Below are positions 16,141-25,435 of a stretch of DNA of 55,924 bases, in pieces. This DNA is from JAWUVP01 sp034112285 (lineage in GTDB: Bacteria; Pseudomonadota; Gammaproteobacteria; JABDGN01). Location of the stretch: positions 1-55,924 of the forward strand of contig JAWUVP010000035.1 in the NCBI GenBank assembly GCA_034112285.1. The letters are read 5' to 3'. A model generated the notes under the pieces. It was not told the origin of the DNA, searched no databases, and was given only the letters and a program-made list of their open reading frames with translations. Each line of letters starts with the position of its first letter. The first letter of the stretch is position 1. The position numbers and the translations under genes were made by a program.

Positions 16141-16673
16141 TCAGTTAGTGTTGTTAACCTTAACTAAAAATTGCCATACAGCTCTAACGCCTTCCCTATA
16201 TCAAGCGTCTAGTACCTGTGTAATCAAGGCTTTCAAGAGTTATTAACAAATTCTGTGGATAACTTTGTGGATAGCCTTGGCTCAAAGCTCTCACTGCCCT
16301 ACAAATGATGACGACCCTGCGCTTGTCTATTTTTTGTGCATACAAAAAATAGTTATTTCAAATCAATGAGTTAGGGGAATAATGAAATAGGAATTCATTA
16401 GAATATCTGTGGGACAGATCTATTATGCATTCTCATGCAAAATTGTGTACAACTTATGTCAAAAAACATATTACAAAATGCAAATACTTGCAAATGGAAG
16501 CAAGAAGTCAGTATTTTGAGGGGCTGCCAGGCGAATGTCTCACAGGATGGCAGGCAAAAAGCGCAACGTCAGAACAGTTATTGCCGCATACACAACCTGC
16601 CCTAACGCCAAGATCTCATTCGCACAATCTGCTACACTAGCAGCCCACCAACAACTGCAAAACGAAACACACC
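16141..16673. other. gene-free interval with tandem DnaA-box-like sites and hairpins
   Basis: No convincing gene lies between the suf promoter and fadH; a 71-codon plus-strand frame at 16425 lacks a ribosome site and protein-like composition. Two DnaA-box-like sequences in tandem, TGTGGATAA (16254-16262, perfect) and TGTGGATAG (16266-16274), are followed by a perfect 11-bp inverted repeat CTATTTTTTGT/ACAAAAAATAG (16327-16352) and a 6-bp one ATCTGT/ACAGAT (16405-16419). The replication-origin gene neighbours are absent. Confidence 0.45.
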
Positions 16674-18689
16674 ATGCCCTACCCACACCTATTCTCTCCG
16701 CTTGACCTTGGCTTCACGCAATTAAAAAATCGCACTCTCATGGGCTCCATGCATACCGGGCTTGAAGAAGACAAAAGCTTAGAGCGCCTAGCTGCCTATT
16801 TTGCCGAGCGAGCCAAAGGCGGTGTTGGCCTTATTGTCACCGGCGGCATTGCGCCTAACTGGTCGGGCAAGGCTTATCCAAAGGCCGCCAAGCTCACCAA
16901 CCACCGTGAAATGCAAAAGCACCGCTTAGTGACCGAAGCCGTGCATGAACAAGGTGGAAAAATTGCCCTGCAAATTTTACACACTGGTCGTTACGCGTAT
17001 CACCCCTTTCCTGCGGCACCGTCAAAAATCAAATCGCCCATCTCACCTTTTAAGCCACGTGCACTCAGCCAATGGGGTATACGCAAAACCATTAAAGACT
17101 ATATTCGTTGTGCCAAGCTCGCTCAGCAGGCCGGCTATGATGGCGTGGAAGTGATGGGCTCCGAAGGTTATTTGATTAACCAGTTTATTGTTAAGCACAC
17201 CAACCAGCGCACCGACAGCTGGGGCGGCAGTTACGAAAACCGCATTCGCTTCCCGCTAGAAATTGTGAAAGGCATTCGCCAAGCCGTGGGGGAAAACTTT
17301 ATTATTATCTACCGCTTGTCCATGTTGGATTTGGTAAAAGATGGCAGCTCGCTTGAAGAAGTAGTCCAACTCGGCCAAGCCATTGCCGCTGCGGGCGCCA
17401 CACTCATTAACACCGGCATTGGCTGGCATGAAGCCCGCATCCCCACCATTGCCACCATGGTGCCGCGCGCGGCCTTTGTGTGGGTAACCAAACAATTGAA
17501 AGCTAAGCTTAACATCCCCCTTATTACCACCAACCGCATTAACGACCCTGCCGTGGCAGAAGCCGTGCTTGCCGAAGGCAATGCCGACATGGTGTCTATG
17601 GCGCGGCCACTGCTAGCCGATGCTGATTTTGTTAATAAAGCCGCCGCCAATAAAGCTGAGCAAATTAACACCTGCATTGCCTGCAACCAAGCCTGTTTGG
17701 ACCATGCTTTTCAGGGTAAAGTGGCTTCATGCTTAGTTAATCCACGTGCTTGCCATGAAACCGAATTAGTTTACACGCCGGTATTAACCGTTAAAAAAAT
17801 CGCCGTTGTCGGTGCTGGCCCAGCAGGGCTATCCTGCGCCACCGTGGCGGCAGAGCGTGGCCATAACGTGACGCTGTTTGATAGCCAACACGAAATTGGC
17901 GGACAATTCAATTACGCCAAACAAATTCCAGGTAAAGAAGAATTTCACCAAACCTTACGCTATTACAACGATTTAATTGAACGCACCGGCGTGACCGTAA
18001 AACTAAACCACGAAGTCAGCGCCAAAGAGCTGGCCCAAGGTGGCTTTGACGAAATCATCATTGCTTGCGGTATCACCCCACGCGCACTTGATATTCCAGG
18101 TGTTGAGCACCCTAAAGTGCTGTCTTACCTTGATGTATTACGCCATCATGCTCCCGTGGGAAAATCTGTGGCCATTATTGGCGCCGGCGGCATTGGCTTT
18201 GATATGGCAGAATATTTAAGCCAAACAGGCCACTCGGCTAGCTTAGATGTAGACAAATTTTTACAAGAATGGGGCGTAGACAAAACCCTACAAAATCGCG
18301 GCGGCCTAGCAAAACCCGAGCAAGAAAATTCAGCACGCGAGATTTACCTACTGCAACGCAGCGCCGGCAAACTAGGCGCCCGCCTAAGCAAAACTACCGG
18401 CTGGATTCACCGCATAAGCTTGCGCAAACGCAAAGTCAACATGCTTAGCGATGTGAGCTATCAACGTATAGATGCGCAAGGCCTGCATATTAAAATCGGC
18501 GAAAAAAATCGTTGCTTAGCCGTAGATAACATCATTATTTGCGCCGGCCAAACCCCACTGCGTACGGTCCACAGCGAATTAGCGCAACAAGGCATTAACG
18601 CCCACCTTATTGGCGGCGCCGACAAAGCCATGGAGCTGGATGCTAAACGCGCTATTGCACAAGGGGCGGCATTGGCTGCCAAGCTTTAA
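16674..18689 (+). CDS. fadH: NADPH-dependent 2,4-dienoyl-CoA reductase
   Basis: A 671-residue flavoenzyme of the FadH type, which removes the extra double bond of unsaturated fatty acids during beta-oxidation. Residues 1-330 form an old-yellow-enzyme-like FMN barrel. The catalytic Tyr166 (in SEGYLINQF) and His252 (in IGWHEARIP) fall on the same numbers as in E. coli FadH. Cys334, 337, 341 and 353 form the 4Fe-4S site, again numbered identically. The rest holds the FAD (VVGAGPAGLSCA near 377) and NADPH (IIGAGGIGFDMA) Rossmann folds. It stands alone, next to the suf operon that would supply its cluster. Confidence 0.95.
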   Translation: MPYPHLFSPLDLGFTQLKNRTLMGSMHTGLEEDKSLERLAAYFAERAKGGVGLIVTGGIAPNWSGKAYPKAAKLTNHREMQKHRLVTEAVHEQGGKIALQILHTGRYAYHPFPAAPSKIKSPISPFKPRALSQWGIRKTIKDYIRCAKLAQQAGYDGVEVMGSEGYLINQFIVKHTNQRTDSWGGSYENRIRFPLEIVKGIRQAVGENFIIIYRLSMLDLVKDGSSLEEVVQLGQAIAAAGATLINTGIGWHEARIPTIATMVPRAAFVWVTKQLKAKLNIPLITTNRINDPAVAEAVLAEGNADMVSMARPLLADADFVNKAAANKAEQINTCIACNQACLDHAFQGKVASCLVNPRACHETELVYTPVLTVKKIAVVGAGPAGLSCATVAAERGHNVTLFDSQHEIGGQFNYAKQIPGKEEFHQTLRYYNDLIERTGVTVKLNHEVSAKELAQGGFDEIIIACGITPRALDIPGVEHPKVLSYLDVLRHHAPVGKSVAIIGAGGIGFDMAEYLSQTGHSASLDVDKFLQEWGVDKTLQNRGGLAKPEQENSAREIYLLQRSAGKLGARLSKTTGWIHRISLRKRKVNMLSDVSYQRIDAQGLHIKIGEKNRCLAVDNIIICAGQTPLRTVHSELAQQGINAHLIGGADKAMELDAKRAIAQGAALAAKL

Positions 18690-18776
18690 GAGTCCATTTT
18701 TTCGAGGAGCGGAGCAATCCTGCTCACCCATTAATCTCGTCGTTGCAAAGAGCATAGCGACCCTGCGCACCCATCT
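18690..18776. repeat. degenerate half copies of the palindromic repeat
   Basis: Right after fadH there is TCGAGGAGCGGAGCAATC-like sequence and then a diverged half copy beginning CGTCGTTGCAAAGAGC at 18738. These look like decayed relatives of the full element that follows at 18777. No gene is supported here; reading frames across these copies are artefacts of the repeat. Confidence 0.6.
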
Positions 18777-18884
18777 CGTCGTTGCGAGGAGCGCAGCGAC
18801 GTGGCAATCTCTTGCCGCTATCGCACTCTATTTTAAGCATACAATTGCCTGCAGAAGATTGCCGCGTCGCTCCTCGCAACGACG
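18777..18884. repeat. dispersed palindromic repeat, full copy
   Basis: A 108-bp inverted repeat. The left arm starts CGTCGTTGCGAGGAGCGCAG and continues CGACGTGGCAATCT; the right arm reads AGATTGCCGCGTCGC then TCCTCGCAACGACG. The centre of about 45 bp is unique. The same arms occur at 13232-13306 and, in part, at 25497-25521. The remainder up to 19029 holds no gene. Confidence 0.88.
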
Positions 18885-19029
18885 TACTTTTTTTCACCCT
18901 CCGCCCTGAAAAAGCCCCCCCCTCAACCCATCCTGTTAATCTGTACTTAATTTCACCCCTGTATACTGATTAAAATAGAACAAACGAGAGCTAACACTCA
19001 TTTAATAAATCATAATAAAGACTCAGTTT

Positions 19030-19678
19030 ATGTATACATTCCACGACATGATTAAAATCGCTAGAACCAGAGCAATAGAATTTGATCTGAGCGAAAAACT
19101 TGATGATTTAGTTGGTCTCGTTGAGTATAAAGACAAGCAATGCTTCACCACTCCAGCCGGCTGGCTGGCTTATTTTTAAAGGTAAGATTGGTAATGCCTT
19201 GTATTTAAGCCGTCAATATCCTCATAACATGAAGATATCAGGTTTTCTTTGCTCATAACGGAAGCAGACTTATGCATAAATGTCACACATTTCGGAGCCT
19301 ACCCGACAGGACCCTGTGAAATAGGCGCATGGGAGTTAGCCTCTCTACTGATGTCCGAAAAGCCAGCAATTAAGGAGATACAATATCTACTTTTTCCCAG
19401 ATAGCCAGTATTCGTATATTCACTGCTATTTACCTACATTTTGTGAAGCTAGTATTGTTATGCTTTTGTTATTAATCAGGCATAGAAAAATCAACAGGCC
19501 GGAGCACGTTTTAGAAATAGAGCGCTTTCCCCTTGAACTGTCCGAGCTAATCTTAAATAGTCTGTATGAGTTATCAGGTGGGAATCATTACTTTGAAGCA
19601 ACAGGCTGGAAAAATGCAGCAACTCATGCAAGAAAAGAAGCTATTGAACGCCCACGCTATTTTTCATTAGAATAACTA
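19030..19678 (+). pseudogene. gene of unknown family broken by three frameshifts
   Basis: Three reading frames join into one protein-like sequence of about 215 residues. It starts MYTFHDMIKIARTRAIEFDL at 19030 and stops early at 19177-19179. The reading continues one base over as YFKGKIGNALYLSRQYPHNM, shifts again near 19253-19260 into ITEADLCINVTHFGAYPTGP, and a third time at about 19391-19398 into PDSQYSYIHCYLPTFCEA, running to RPRYFSLE. The first and third shifts sit on homopolymers (T5; T5C3). No family is recognised. It may be a true pseudogene, or an intact gene with sequencing errors in homopolymers. Confidence 0.7.
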
Positions 19679-19680
19679 AC

Positions 19681-21639
19681 TTAAAAAATAGTCATCGGAA
19701 TAATAATCAAATTTTTCCCAATCGAATTCAACATGTTCTGCATGTTTAAAATCATCGGGAAATCTAAAATCTTAGAAATAACCCCTTGTTTGCGTGCAAT
19801 AATTCGCCCACCAAAAAACAAACAATTTTTCTCTTCATCCAGCACTTTTTCAATTAGCTCTTTATAAGACTGCAATCTTTCAACGCTAATTTTACTGTAG
19901 AATTTGATATTAATGTCATTTTCAATTGCCCAGGCGGTCAATAGCTGCTCTTCACTTTTTATAGATGCTTTTAACTTTTCTAACGAATCATCTTGGCTAA
20001 GATTAGAATTATCGATGGTGCCAACTTTTAAAAACACAAAGTTTTTCAGTTCATCAGGAAACATACGCACCGCGCTAAGTGTCGTGTGAATATCTAAGCC
20101 CAAATGATCACTTAAAATCACCACGCCAACATGACCTTTTTCAGTAAATTTTGGCGCATAGTCAAGGGTTGAAAACTGGCTGCTGATTAAATTTTTCTTC
20201 AATGAATCGGCATATTTTTTAATATGGCGGCGTATCCGCGCATAATAGCGTTTAATGCGTAAACACAGGTAAACCATAACACAGATGCACACAATGGTTA
20301 TCCAGCTGCCTTGGCTTAATTTTTCAATAATGGTAATACACAAAATTAAGGCACAAACCAAAAAACCTAACAAAGAAATAAAGCATCGGTACAGCCAATC
20401 TTTCTGATTCGCACGTGTTTTCCACCAATGCCGCGTTAGGGCAAACAAGGTGATTGAAAAGGTTAAAAATACACTGGTGCTATATAAAATAACCAGCGCA
20501 TCAACATGCCCATCGAGCAAGGCCACTATAAACATAGAACCCAGGCCAAAAAACAGCACCGCATTTTGCCTTATCAAACGATTTGAAATATTAGAAAAGA
20601 GACTCGGCACCCATTCATCTACCGCCATGTTGGACAAGACCGCAGGCCCCCCTAAAAAGCCGGTATTGGCCCCCACGAGCAAAATACCCGCCTCTAACAA
20701 TAAGGTGATAACTAAGGCGCCGTAACCGTACCAACTATTACCCAACATTTTGTGAAACAAAATCGCATTATAGGTCTGCCCCACAACCGGCGTAACAGTC
20801 CATAATAAATAGCATAAGGTAATACCACCTGCGACCACGCTAAGAGAGATAGCCATATAAAACATGGTGTATTTACCGGTGCGCACCCTTGGCTCGGCTA
20901 AAATGTTTACGTTATTTGAAACAGCTTCTAAGCCGGTATAGGTCCCTGCCCCCATTGAATAAGCTTTAAATAATAAAAACAGCAAGGCAAACAAACCTGA
21001 ATGAGAAATATAACTTTTAGATTCAGACAACGTATGCGTATAAACCGTATGCCAATCGCTAGCGTGGGCCGTCATACCATAAAACAGTAGCGCCAAATGC
21101 ACCACCACAAAGCCTATAAATATGGGTGTTAAAATTTTAATAGATTCTTTAGCCCCACGCAAATTAAGCCAGGTGAGCAGAACTATCATAAATAATTTAA
21201 CACACAGATTTGCAATGGGCCACGCGCCGGGAATCAGGCTAAACAGGGCATCAGACGCCGCCGAAGCTGAAATAGCAATGGTTAAAATATAATCTATAAT
21301 CAACGCAATACCTGAAACCACACCGGCGTAGGGGTGCAACATTCTGTTGGCGACTTTATAACCGCCACCGCCACCGGGGAATAATTCAATGACTTGGTTG
21401 TAAGATAGCGCAATAATAAAAATCGTCACCGCCATCATAATAGCGATGTAAACGGCTAAATAGTGATATTGCAGACCCAACGTTTTAAACGCCATTTCAG
21501 GGCCATAGTTAGCGGAAGATAGACCATCAGAGCCTAAGCCAATCCAGGCAAAAAATGCAATAAGAAGAATGTGGCTGCGAATGCCAGCGTTAAGCGGATC
21601 TAGCGGCTTGCCTAGTAGTAAAGATTTTAATTTTTTCAT
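19681..21639 (-). CDS. APC-superfamily permease with C-terminal cytoplasmic domain
   Basis: A 652-residue inner-membrane protein. About 12 hydrophobic segments fill residues 20-460, including WIGLGSDGLSSANYGPEMAF near 35 and the glycine run FPGGGGGYKVANRM near 90, both typical of APC permeases close to the KUP/KimA and amino-acid types. Residues 480-652 form a soluble domain (GHVGVVILSDHLGLDIH, FVFLKVGTID) resembling the regulatory part of KimA-like potassium importers. The substrate could be potassium or an amino acid; it cannot be decided from sequence. It is convergent with the broken gene at 19030-19678. Confidence 0.8.
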   Translation of the reverse strand: MKKLKSLLLGKPLDPLNAGIRSHILLIAFFAWIGLGSDGLSSANYGPEMAFKTLGLQYHYLAVYIAIMMAVTIFIIALSYNQVIELFPGGGGGYKVANRMLHPYAGVVSGIALIIDYILTIAISASAASDALFSLIPGAWPIANLCVKLFMIVLLTWLNLRGAKESIKILTPIFIGFVVVHLALLFYGMTAHASDWHTVYTHTLSESKSYISHSGLFALLFLLFKAYSMGAGTYTGLEAVSNNVNILAEPRVRTGKYTMFYMAISLSVVAGGITLCYLLWTVTPVVGQTYNAILFHKMLGNSWYGYGALVITLLLEAGILLVGANTGFLGGPAVLSNMAVDEWVPSLFSNISNRLIRQNAVLFFGLGSMFIVALLDGHVDALVILYSTSVFLTFSITLFALTRHWWKTRANQKDWLYRCFISLLGFLVCALILCITIIEKLSQGSWITIVCICVMVYLCLRIKRYYARIRRHIKKYADSLKKNLISSQFSTLDYAPKFTEKGHVGVVILSDHLGLDIHTTLSAVRMFPDELKNFVFLKVGTIDNSNLSQDDSLEKLKASIKSEEQLLTAWAIENDINIKFYSKISVERLQSYKELIEKVLDEEKNCLFFGGRIIARKQGVISKILDFPMILNMQNMLNSIGKNLIIIPMTIF

Positions 21640-21911
21640 AATGTCAGAAGAGCTATTTTTGGATAAACTTATACGTTTACCCCTTAAATTCCAGCCTGAA
21701 CTAACCTCTCGGTGTCAATAGAATCGCGTAGTATACACGCATCGTGTTTTCGTGCAACTTCCACAAGCCCAGTCCAAATTCACCCTTAATATCAATGGGT
21801 TAAAGTCAACAGAACCGTTGGTCGCCGCCCTTTTTTTTGCTACCGCTGGAAAATCCCCCCCATCTCAAGTTGCAATGCTATAATGCGCCCATTCCAGCAC
21901 AGAGGCCCACC

Positions 21912-22634
21912 ATGACTAACACGCAAATTCGCCAACATTTAGCCGCCGCCTACCGCCTAGTCGCTCATTTTTGTTACGATGATTTAACCTTTGCACATTT
22001 ATCTGCCCGGGTACCTGGCAAAAATGCCTTTTATATACAGCCCTTCGGCCTGTTATTTGAGGAAGTGACCGCTTCATCACTATTAATGGTCGACTTTGAC
22101 GGCAATGTGCTAGAAGGTGAAGAATACCAATATAATAAAACCGGTTACGTTATTCATGGCGGTGTTTACAAAAACCGACCTGATTTAAACGCCGTATTTC
22201 ATTTACACACCGAAAATGGCATTGCTGTATCGGCCATGCCTGAAGGTTTGCTGCCAATCAGCCAGTGGGCTTTGCACTTTTATGACCGCGTGTCTTATCA
22301 TGACTATAATTCTTTAGCGCTAGATTCCACTAAACATGAAGATCCTATTACCCGTGATTTGGGTGAAAACAAAGTGATGTTTATGCGTAATCATGGCACA
22401 TTATTATGCGGTGAAACCATTCACGAAGCGTATATTTATTTGCACCACTTAGAGCGCGCTTGTAAAACGCAGGTTATAGCCATGGCAGCGCATGACAACT
22501 TAATCATGCCCAATGAACAACTCTGCCAAAAGACCGTACGCGACCTACTGGCCTTTGAGCCTGACATAGGCAAACGCGATTGGACGGCCCTACTCAGAAT
22601 GCTGCAACGCAAAGGATCTAACTATTGCAATTAG
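21912..22634 (+). CDS. class II aldolase/adducin family protein
   Basis: A 240-residue protein starting at the ATG 21912 (MTNTQIRQHLAAAYRLVAHF), with AGAGG 7 bases before it; the open frame further upstream lacks homology-like content. The fold shows LTFAHLSARVPG, the metal-site histidines in FHLHTENGIAVSAM (near residue 97) and RNHGTLLCGETIHEAYIYLHHLER near 160. Members include fuculose- and ribulose-phosphate aldolases and uncharacterised relatives; the longer branch without a clear substrate fits best. It lies 53 bp before the 4.5S RNA gene. Confidence 0.85.
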   Translation: MTNTQIRQHLAAAYRLVAHFCYDDLTFAHLSARVPGKNAFYIQPFGLLFEEVTASSLLMVDFDGNVLEGEEYQYNKTGYVIHGGVYKNRPDLNAVFHLHTENGIAVSAMPEGLLPISQWALHFYDRVSYHDYNSLALDSTKHEDPITRDLGENKVMFMRNHGTLLCGETIHEAYIYLHHLERACKTQVIAMAAHDNLIMPNEQLCQKTVRDLLAFEPDIGKRDWTALLRMLQRKGSNYCN

Positions 22635-22658
22635 CCGGGTGGTCAGGTTACGCATTTC

Positions 22659-22686
22659 TTGCCATTCCTGCCCATTCTGCTACCAT
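22659..22686 (+). promoter_or_regulatory. 4.5S RNA promoter
   Basis: A -35 TTGCCA (22659-22664), a 16-bp spacer and a -10 TACCAT (22681-22686) lie directly before the first paired bases of the 4.5S RNA. Confidence 0.5.
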
Positions 22687-22687
22687 A

Positions 22688-22790
22688 CGCCGGTCCTCGT
22701 CTCCTCGCATTGATTAGCAGCGAACTCCGCCAGGTCCGGAAGGAAGCAACGGTAGTTGTGATATTAAGTGCCGAGGGTTAGGCGGGGGCA
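22688..22790 (+). ncRNA. ffs: 4.5S RNA (bacterial signal recognition particle RNA)
   Basis: The apical hallmark AGGTCCGGAAGGAAGCA is present at about 22732-22748, with the GGAA tetraloop and the Ffh-binding bulge. The flanks pair to form the single long hairpin (CGCC with GGCG, CCTCG with CGAGG). With Ffh, encoded about 10 kb further on, it forms the signal recognition particle that targets inner-membrane proteins. Ends are set from pairing and may be off by a few bases. Confidence 0.93.
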
Positions 22791-22806
22791 CTTAATTTAT
22801 TATTTA

Positions 22807-22820
22807 CGCCCCTCTGGGCG
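22807..22820 (+). terminator. possible weak terminator after 4.5S RNA
   Basis: CGCCC and GGGCG form a short GC stem with a CTCT loop 17 bases after the RNA, followed by ATATATAAAA rather than a T tract. It may end the 4.5S transcript or only trim it. Confidence 0.3.
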
Positions 22821-22851
22821 ATATATAAAACCAAACTAGCTGTTAAATATC

Positions 22852-24405
22852 ATGAGCACACAAGCCCTAGCCCGTAAATGGCGCCCGAAAAATTTTGCGC
22901 AAATGGTTGGCCAAGATGCCACCGTGCGCACGCTTAGCAATGCGCTGATCCAAGATCGATTGCATCATGCTTATTTATTTACCGGCACCCGCGGTGTGGG
23001 TAAAACCACCATTGCCCGTATTATTGCAAAATGCCTCAATTGCGAACAAGGCATTACCCCCGCACCTTGTGGCGAATGCTCGACTTGCCAAGCCATTGAT
23101 GCCGGTCAATTTATTGATTTAATTGAAGTGGATGCGGCTTCACGCACCAAAGTTGAAGACACTCGCGAGCTGCTCGATAACGTGCAATACGCCCCCACTC
23201 AAGGGCGCTTTAAAATTTATTTAATTGATGAAGTACACATGTTGTCCGGGCATAGCTTTAATGCTTTGCTCAAAACACTAGAAGAGCCACCTGAACATGT
23301 GAAATTTTTATTGGCGACCACCGATCCGCAAAAGTTACCGATTACAGTATTATCGCGTTGCTTGCAGTTTCATTTAAAAGGCATGGCGCCTGAAATTATT
23401 AGCCAGCATTTAGAATATATTCTTACAAATGAAAAAATCACCTTTGACAGCGCCGCACTGTTACCCTTATCAGCCGCAGCCAATGGCAGCATGCGTGATG
23501 CCTTAAGCTTGCTAGATCAAGCCATTGCCTTTAGCGACGCCAACATTACCCCACAAGCAGTGCAAGACTTGTTAGGCGCAACCTCAACCTTAGACTTACT
23601 ACCTCTACTCGATGCCTTAGCCGAGCAAGACGGCAACGCGTTAATACACGCCGTAAATGAACTGGCCCTACAAGGCGTGAGTTTTAGCCAAGTATTAACC
23701 GATTTATTGCAATTATTACATCAGATTAATCTGGCCCAATTAGTGCCAGATCTTACTCAAGCACAAGACCTTAGTCACTATGCTGGCTTATTTAGCAGCA
23801 GCGATATTCAATTATTTTATCAAATTGGTTTAATCGGCCAACGTGATTTGCCGTTTGCGCCTGGAGCCCGCTCGGGGTTTGAAATGATCATGTTACGCAT
23901 GTTATGTTTTCAACCCGGCAACACCGCCGCTCTTACACCTAGCGCACCCAGCTCTATGCCAACGGTAACCAAAACACCGGCAACAAAAACAATACCCAAA
24001 TCTACTCCCCCGATTAACGGCGAAACCAATGTGTCCAGTGACATTATTAACCAATTAAAATTAAGCGGTATGACCAAAGTCTTAGCGCAAAATTGCGTGT
24101 TAGATAAGCAAGACGAACACAGCTTTTATTTTCATATTGAGGCTAAACATGCCTCCATGGCAGGTGAAAAACAAGTGCAACAATTACAAGCAGCACTAAC
24201 TGAGCATTTGCAAAGAAAAATTAAAGTCGAAATAAATGTCGCCGAACTCACGGGGGAAACCCCAGCCGCACACAAACAACGTTTAGAAATTGAAAAACTA
24301 GCCACAGCCAAACAAAACATTGTGCAAGATCCGCACGTACAAAATATTCTCGAAAATTTTGGCGGCTCACTCGATGAAAACTCAATTACGACTAATAGCA
24401 ACTAA
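22852..24405 (+). CDS. dnaX: DNA polymerase III subunit tau/gamma
   Basis: A 517-residue clamp-loader ATPase that opens the beta clamp in the replisome. The AAA+ domain begins ALARKWRPKNFAQMVGQD; Walker A is GTRGVGKTT near residue 45; the zinc cysteines lie in CLNCEQGITPAPCGECSTC near 64-82; Walker B is YLIDEVHML and sensor 1 is LLATTDPQKLP. The C-terminal part after about residue 370 is short. No A-AAA-AAG frameshift heptamer was seen after the ATPase region, so a separate gamma form by E. coli-type slippage is unlikely. ybaB follows after 11 bp. Confidence 0.96.
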   Translation: MSTQALARKWRPKNFAQMVGQDATVRTLSNALIQDRLHHAYLFTGTRGVGKTTIARIIAKCLNCEQGITPAPCGECSTCQAIDAGQFIDLIEVDAASRTKVEDTRELLDNVQYAPTQGRFKIYLIDEVHMLSGHSFNALLKTLEEPPEHVKFLLATTDPQKLPITVLSRCLQFHLKGMAPEIISQHLEYILTNEKITFDSAALLPLSAAANGSMRDALSLLDQAIAFSDANITPQAVQDLLGATSTLDLLPLLDALAEQDGNALIHAVNELALQGVSFSQVLTDLLQLLHQINLAQLVPDLTQAQDLSHYAGLFSSSDIQLFYQIGLIGQRDLPFAPGARSGFEMIMLRMLCFQPGNTAALTPSAPSSMPTVTKTPATKTIPKSTPPINGETNVSSDIINQLKLSGMTKVLAQNCVLDKQDEHSFYFHIEAKHASMAGEKQVQQLQAALTEHLQRKIKVEINVAELTGETPAAHKQRLEIEKLATAKQNIVQDPHVQNILENFGGSLDENSITTNSN

Positions 24406-24416
24406 CGGAGATAAAC

Positions 24417-24749
24417 ATGAACATACCTGGCATGGGTAACATGATGAAGAAAGTACAGCAAATGCAAGACGATATGAAAAAAGCGCAGACAGAACTTGAA
24501 TCGATGGAAGTGACTGGCGAAGCTGGAGCAGGTCTTGTTAAAGTGACACTAACCGGTAAAAATGATTGCCGTCAAGTTGAACTTGATAATGAAGTTTTGG
24601 GCGAGAACGCTGACAAAGAAATGTTAGAAGATTTAATTGCCGCGGCCATTAACGATGCAGTACGCAAAGTAGAAAGCCTTAAAGAAGAAAAAATGGGTGG
24701 CGTAACCGGGGGAATGAATATCCCTGGAATGGATCAACTCTTAAAATAA
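24417..24749 (+). CDS. ybaB: YbaB/EbfC nucleoid-associated protein
   Basis: A 110-residue small DNA-binding protein of the YbaB/EbfC family. It opens MNIPGMGNMMKKVQQMQDDM with the amphipathic helix of the dimer, then has GAGLVKVTLTGKNDCRQVEL and ends in a flexible GGVTGGMNIPGMDQLLK. A strong ribosome site (GGAGATAAAC) precedes the ATG. It sits between dnaX and recR as in most bacteria; the three may be co-transcribed, although a hairpin follows it. Confidence 0.94.
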   Translation: MNIPGMGNMMKKVQQMQDDMKKAQTELESMEVTGEAGAGLVKVTLTGKNDCRQVELDNEVLGENADKEMLEDLIAAAINDAVRKVESLKEEKMGGVTGGMNIPGMDQLLK

Positions 24750-24753
24750 ACTT

Positions 24754-24804
24754 CAGGGATTTTATGCTTTAGAGCCCCGCGCTTTAAGCGTGAAATCCTG
24801 TTTT
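24754..24804 (+). terminator. imperfect terminator or attenuator between ybaB and recR
   Basis: CAGGGATTT...ATGCTT pairs with AAGCGT...AAATCCTG over 24754-24800 (one bulged G), followed by four T residues. It may end part of the dnaX-ybaB transcript and lower recR expression. Confidence 0.4.
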
Positions 24805-24826
24805 ATCACAACAAGGTATTGCCTGC

Positions 24827-25435
24827 ATGTCATCCTTTAGCCCGCTTATTGATGAGCTTATCGCCTCATTTCGCTGCTTACCCGGTATTGGCCCCAAATC
24901 GGCCCAGCGCATGGCCTTGCATGTTTTACAGCACAATAAAGAAGGCGGCAAAAAGCTGAGCGACAACTTGGCCACTAGCCTAGCGCAAATTCGCAACTGC
25001 AATCGCTGCCGCACCTTATGTGAAAGCGAGATTTGCCATTTTTGTGCCAGTCCAAAACGCAATGCCAAACTGTTATGTGTGGTGGAATCACCGCACGACA
25101 TTCTGGCCATTGAGCAAACCGGTCATTTCAACGGCCTTTATTTTGTGCTCATGGGCAACTTATCCCCACTCGATGGCATTGGCCCCAGTGAATTAGGCTT
25201 AGGTCTACTAGAAGCACGTTTTAGCGAAGATGCTCTCACCGAGGTCATTATTGCCACCAGTGCTACAGTGGAAGGCCAAACGACGGCTCACTACATCAGC
25301 GAAATGGCCGAAAAACACCATATAACCGCCAGCCAACTGGCCCAAGGCGTGCCTCTCGGAGGAGAGTTAGATTATATTGATAGCAATACATTAGCACACG
25401 CTTTGGCAGAGCGTAAAGTTATTGGTCATGGCTAA
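24827..25435 (+). CDS. recR: recombination protein RecR
   Basis: A 202-residue RecFOR-pathway protein that helps load RecA at single-strand gaps. The helix-hairpin-helix region opens LIDELIASFRCLPGIGPKSAQRMALHVL. The zinc finger is CNRCRTLCESEICHFC near residues 57-72. The Toprim domain has VVESPHDILAIE near residue 85. Length and order after dnaX and ybaB agree with the normal bacterial arrangement. Confidence 0.96.
   Translation: MSSFSPLIDELIASFRCLPGIGPKSAQRMALHVLQHNKEGGKKLSDNLATSLAQIRNCNRCRTLCESEICHFCASPKRNAKLLCVVESPHDILAIEQTGHFNGLYFVLMGNLSPLDGIGPSELGLGLLEARFSEDALTEVIIATSATVEGQTTAHYISEMAEKHHITASQLAQGVPLGGELDYIDSNTLAHALAERKVIGHG

Noticed and set aside
16425..16640. A 71-codon frame between suf and fadH
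   Set aside because: No ribosome site, no homology-like content, and it lies in a hairpin-rich regulatory interval.
18610..18909. A 99-codon plus-strand frame across the palindromic repeat
   Set aside because: It is made of the end of fadH in another frame and of repeat sequence; the Arg/Ser-rich product is the usual artefact of such elements.
22852..24405. Programmed frameshift making a short gamma form of DnaX
   Set aside because: No A-AAA-AAG heptamer with a following stem was seen after the ATPase region.
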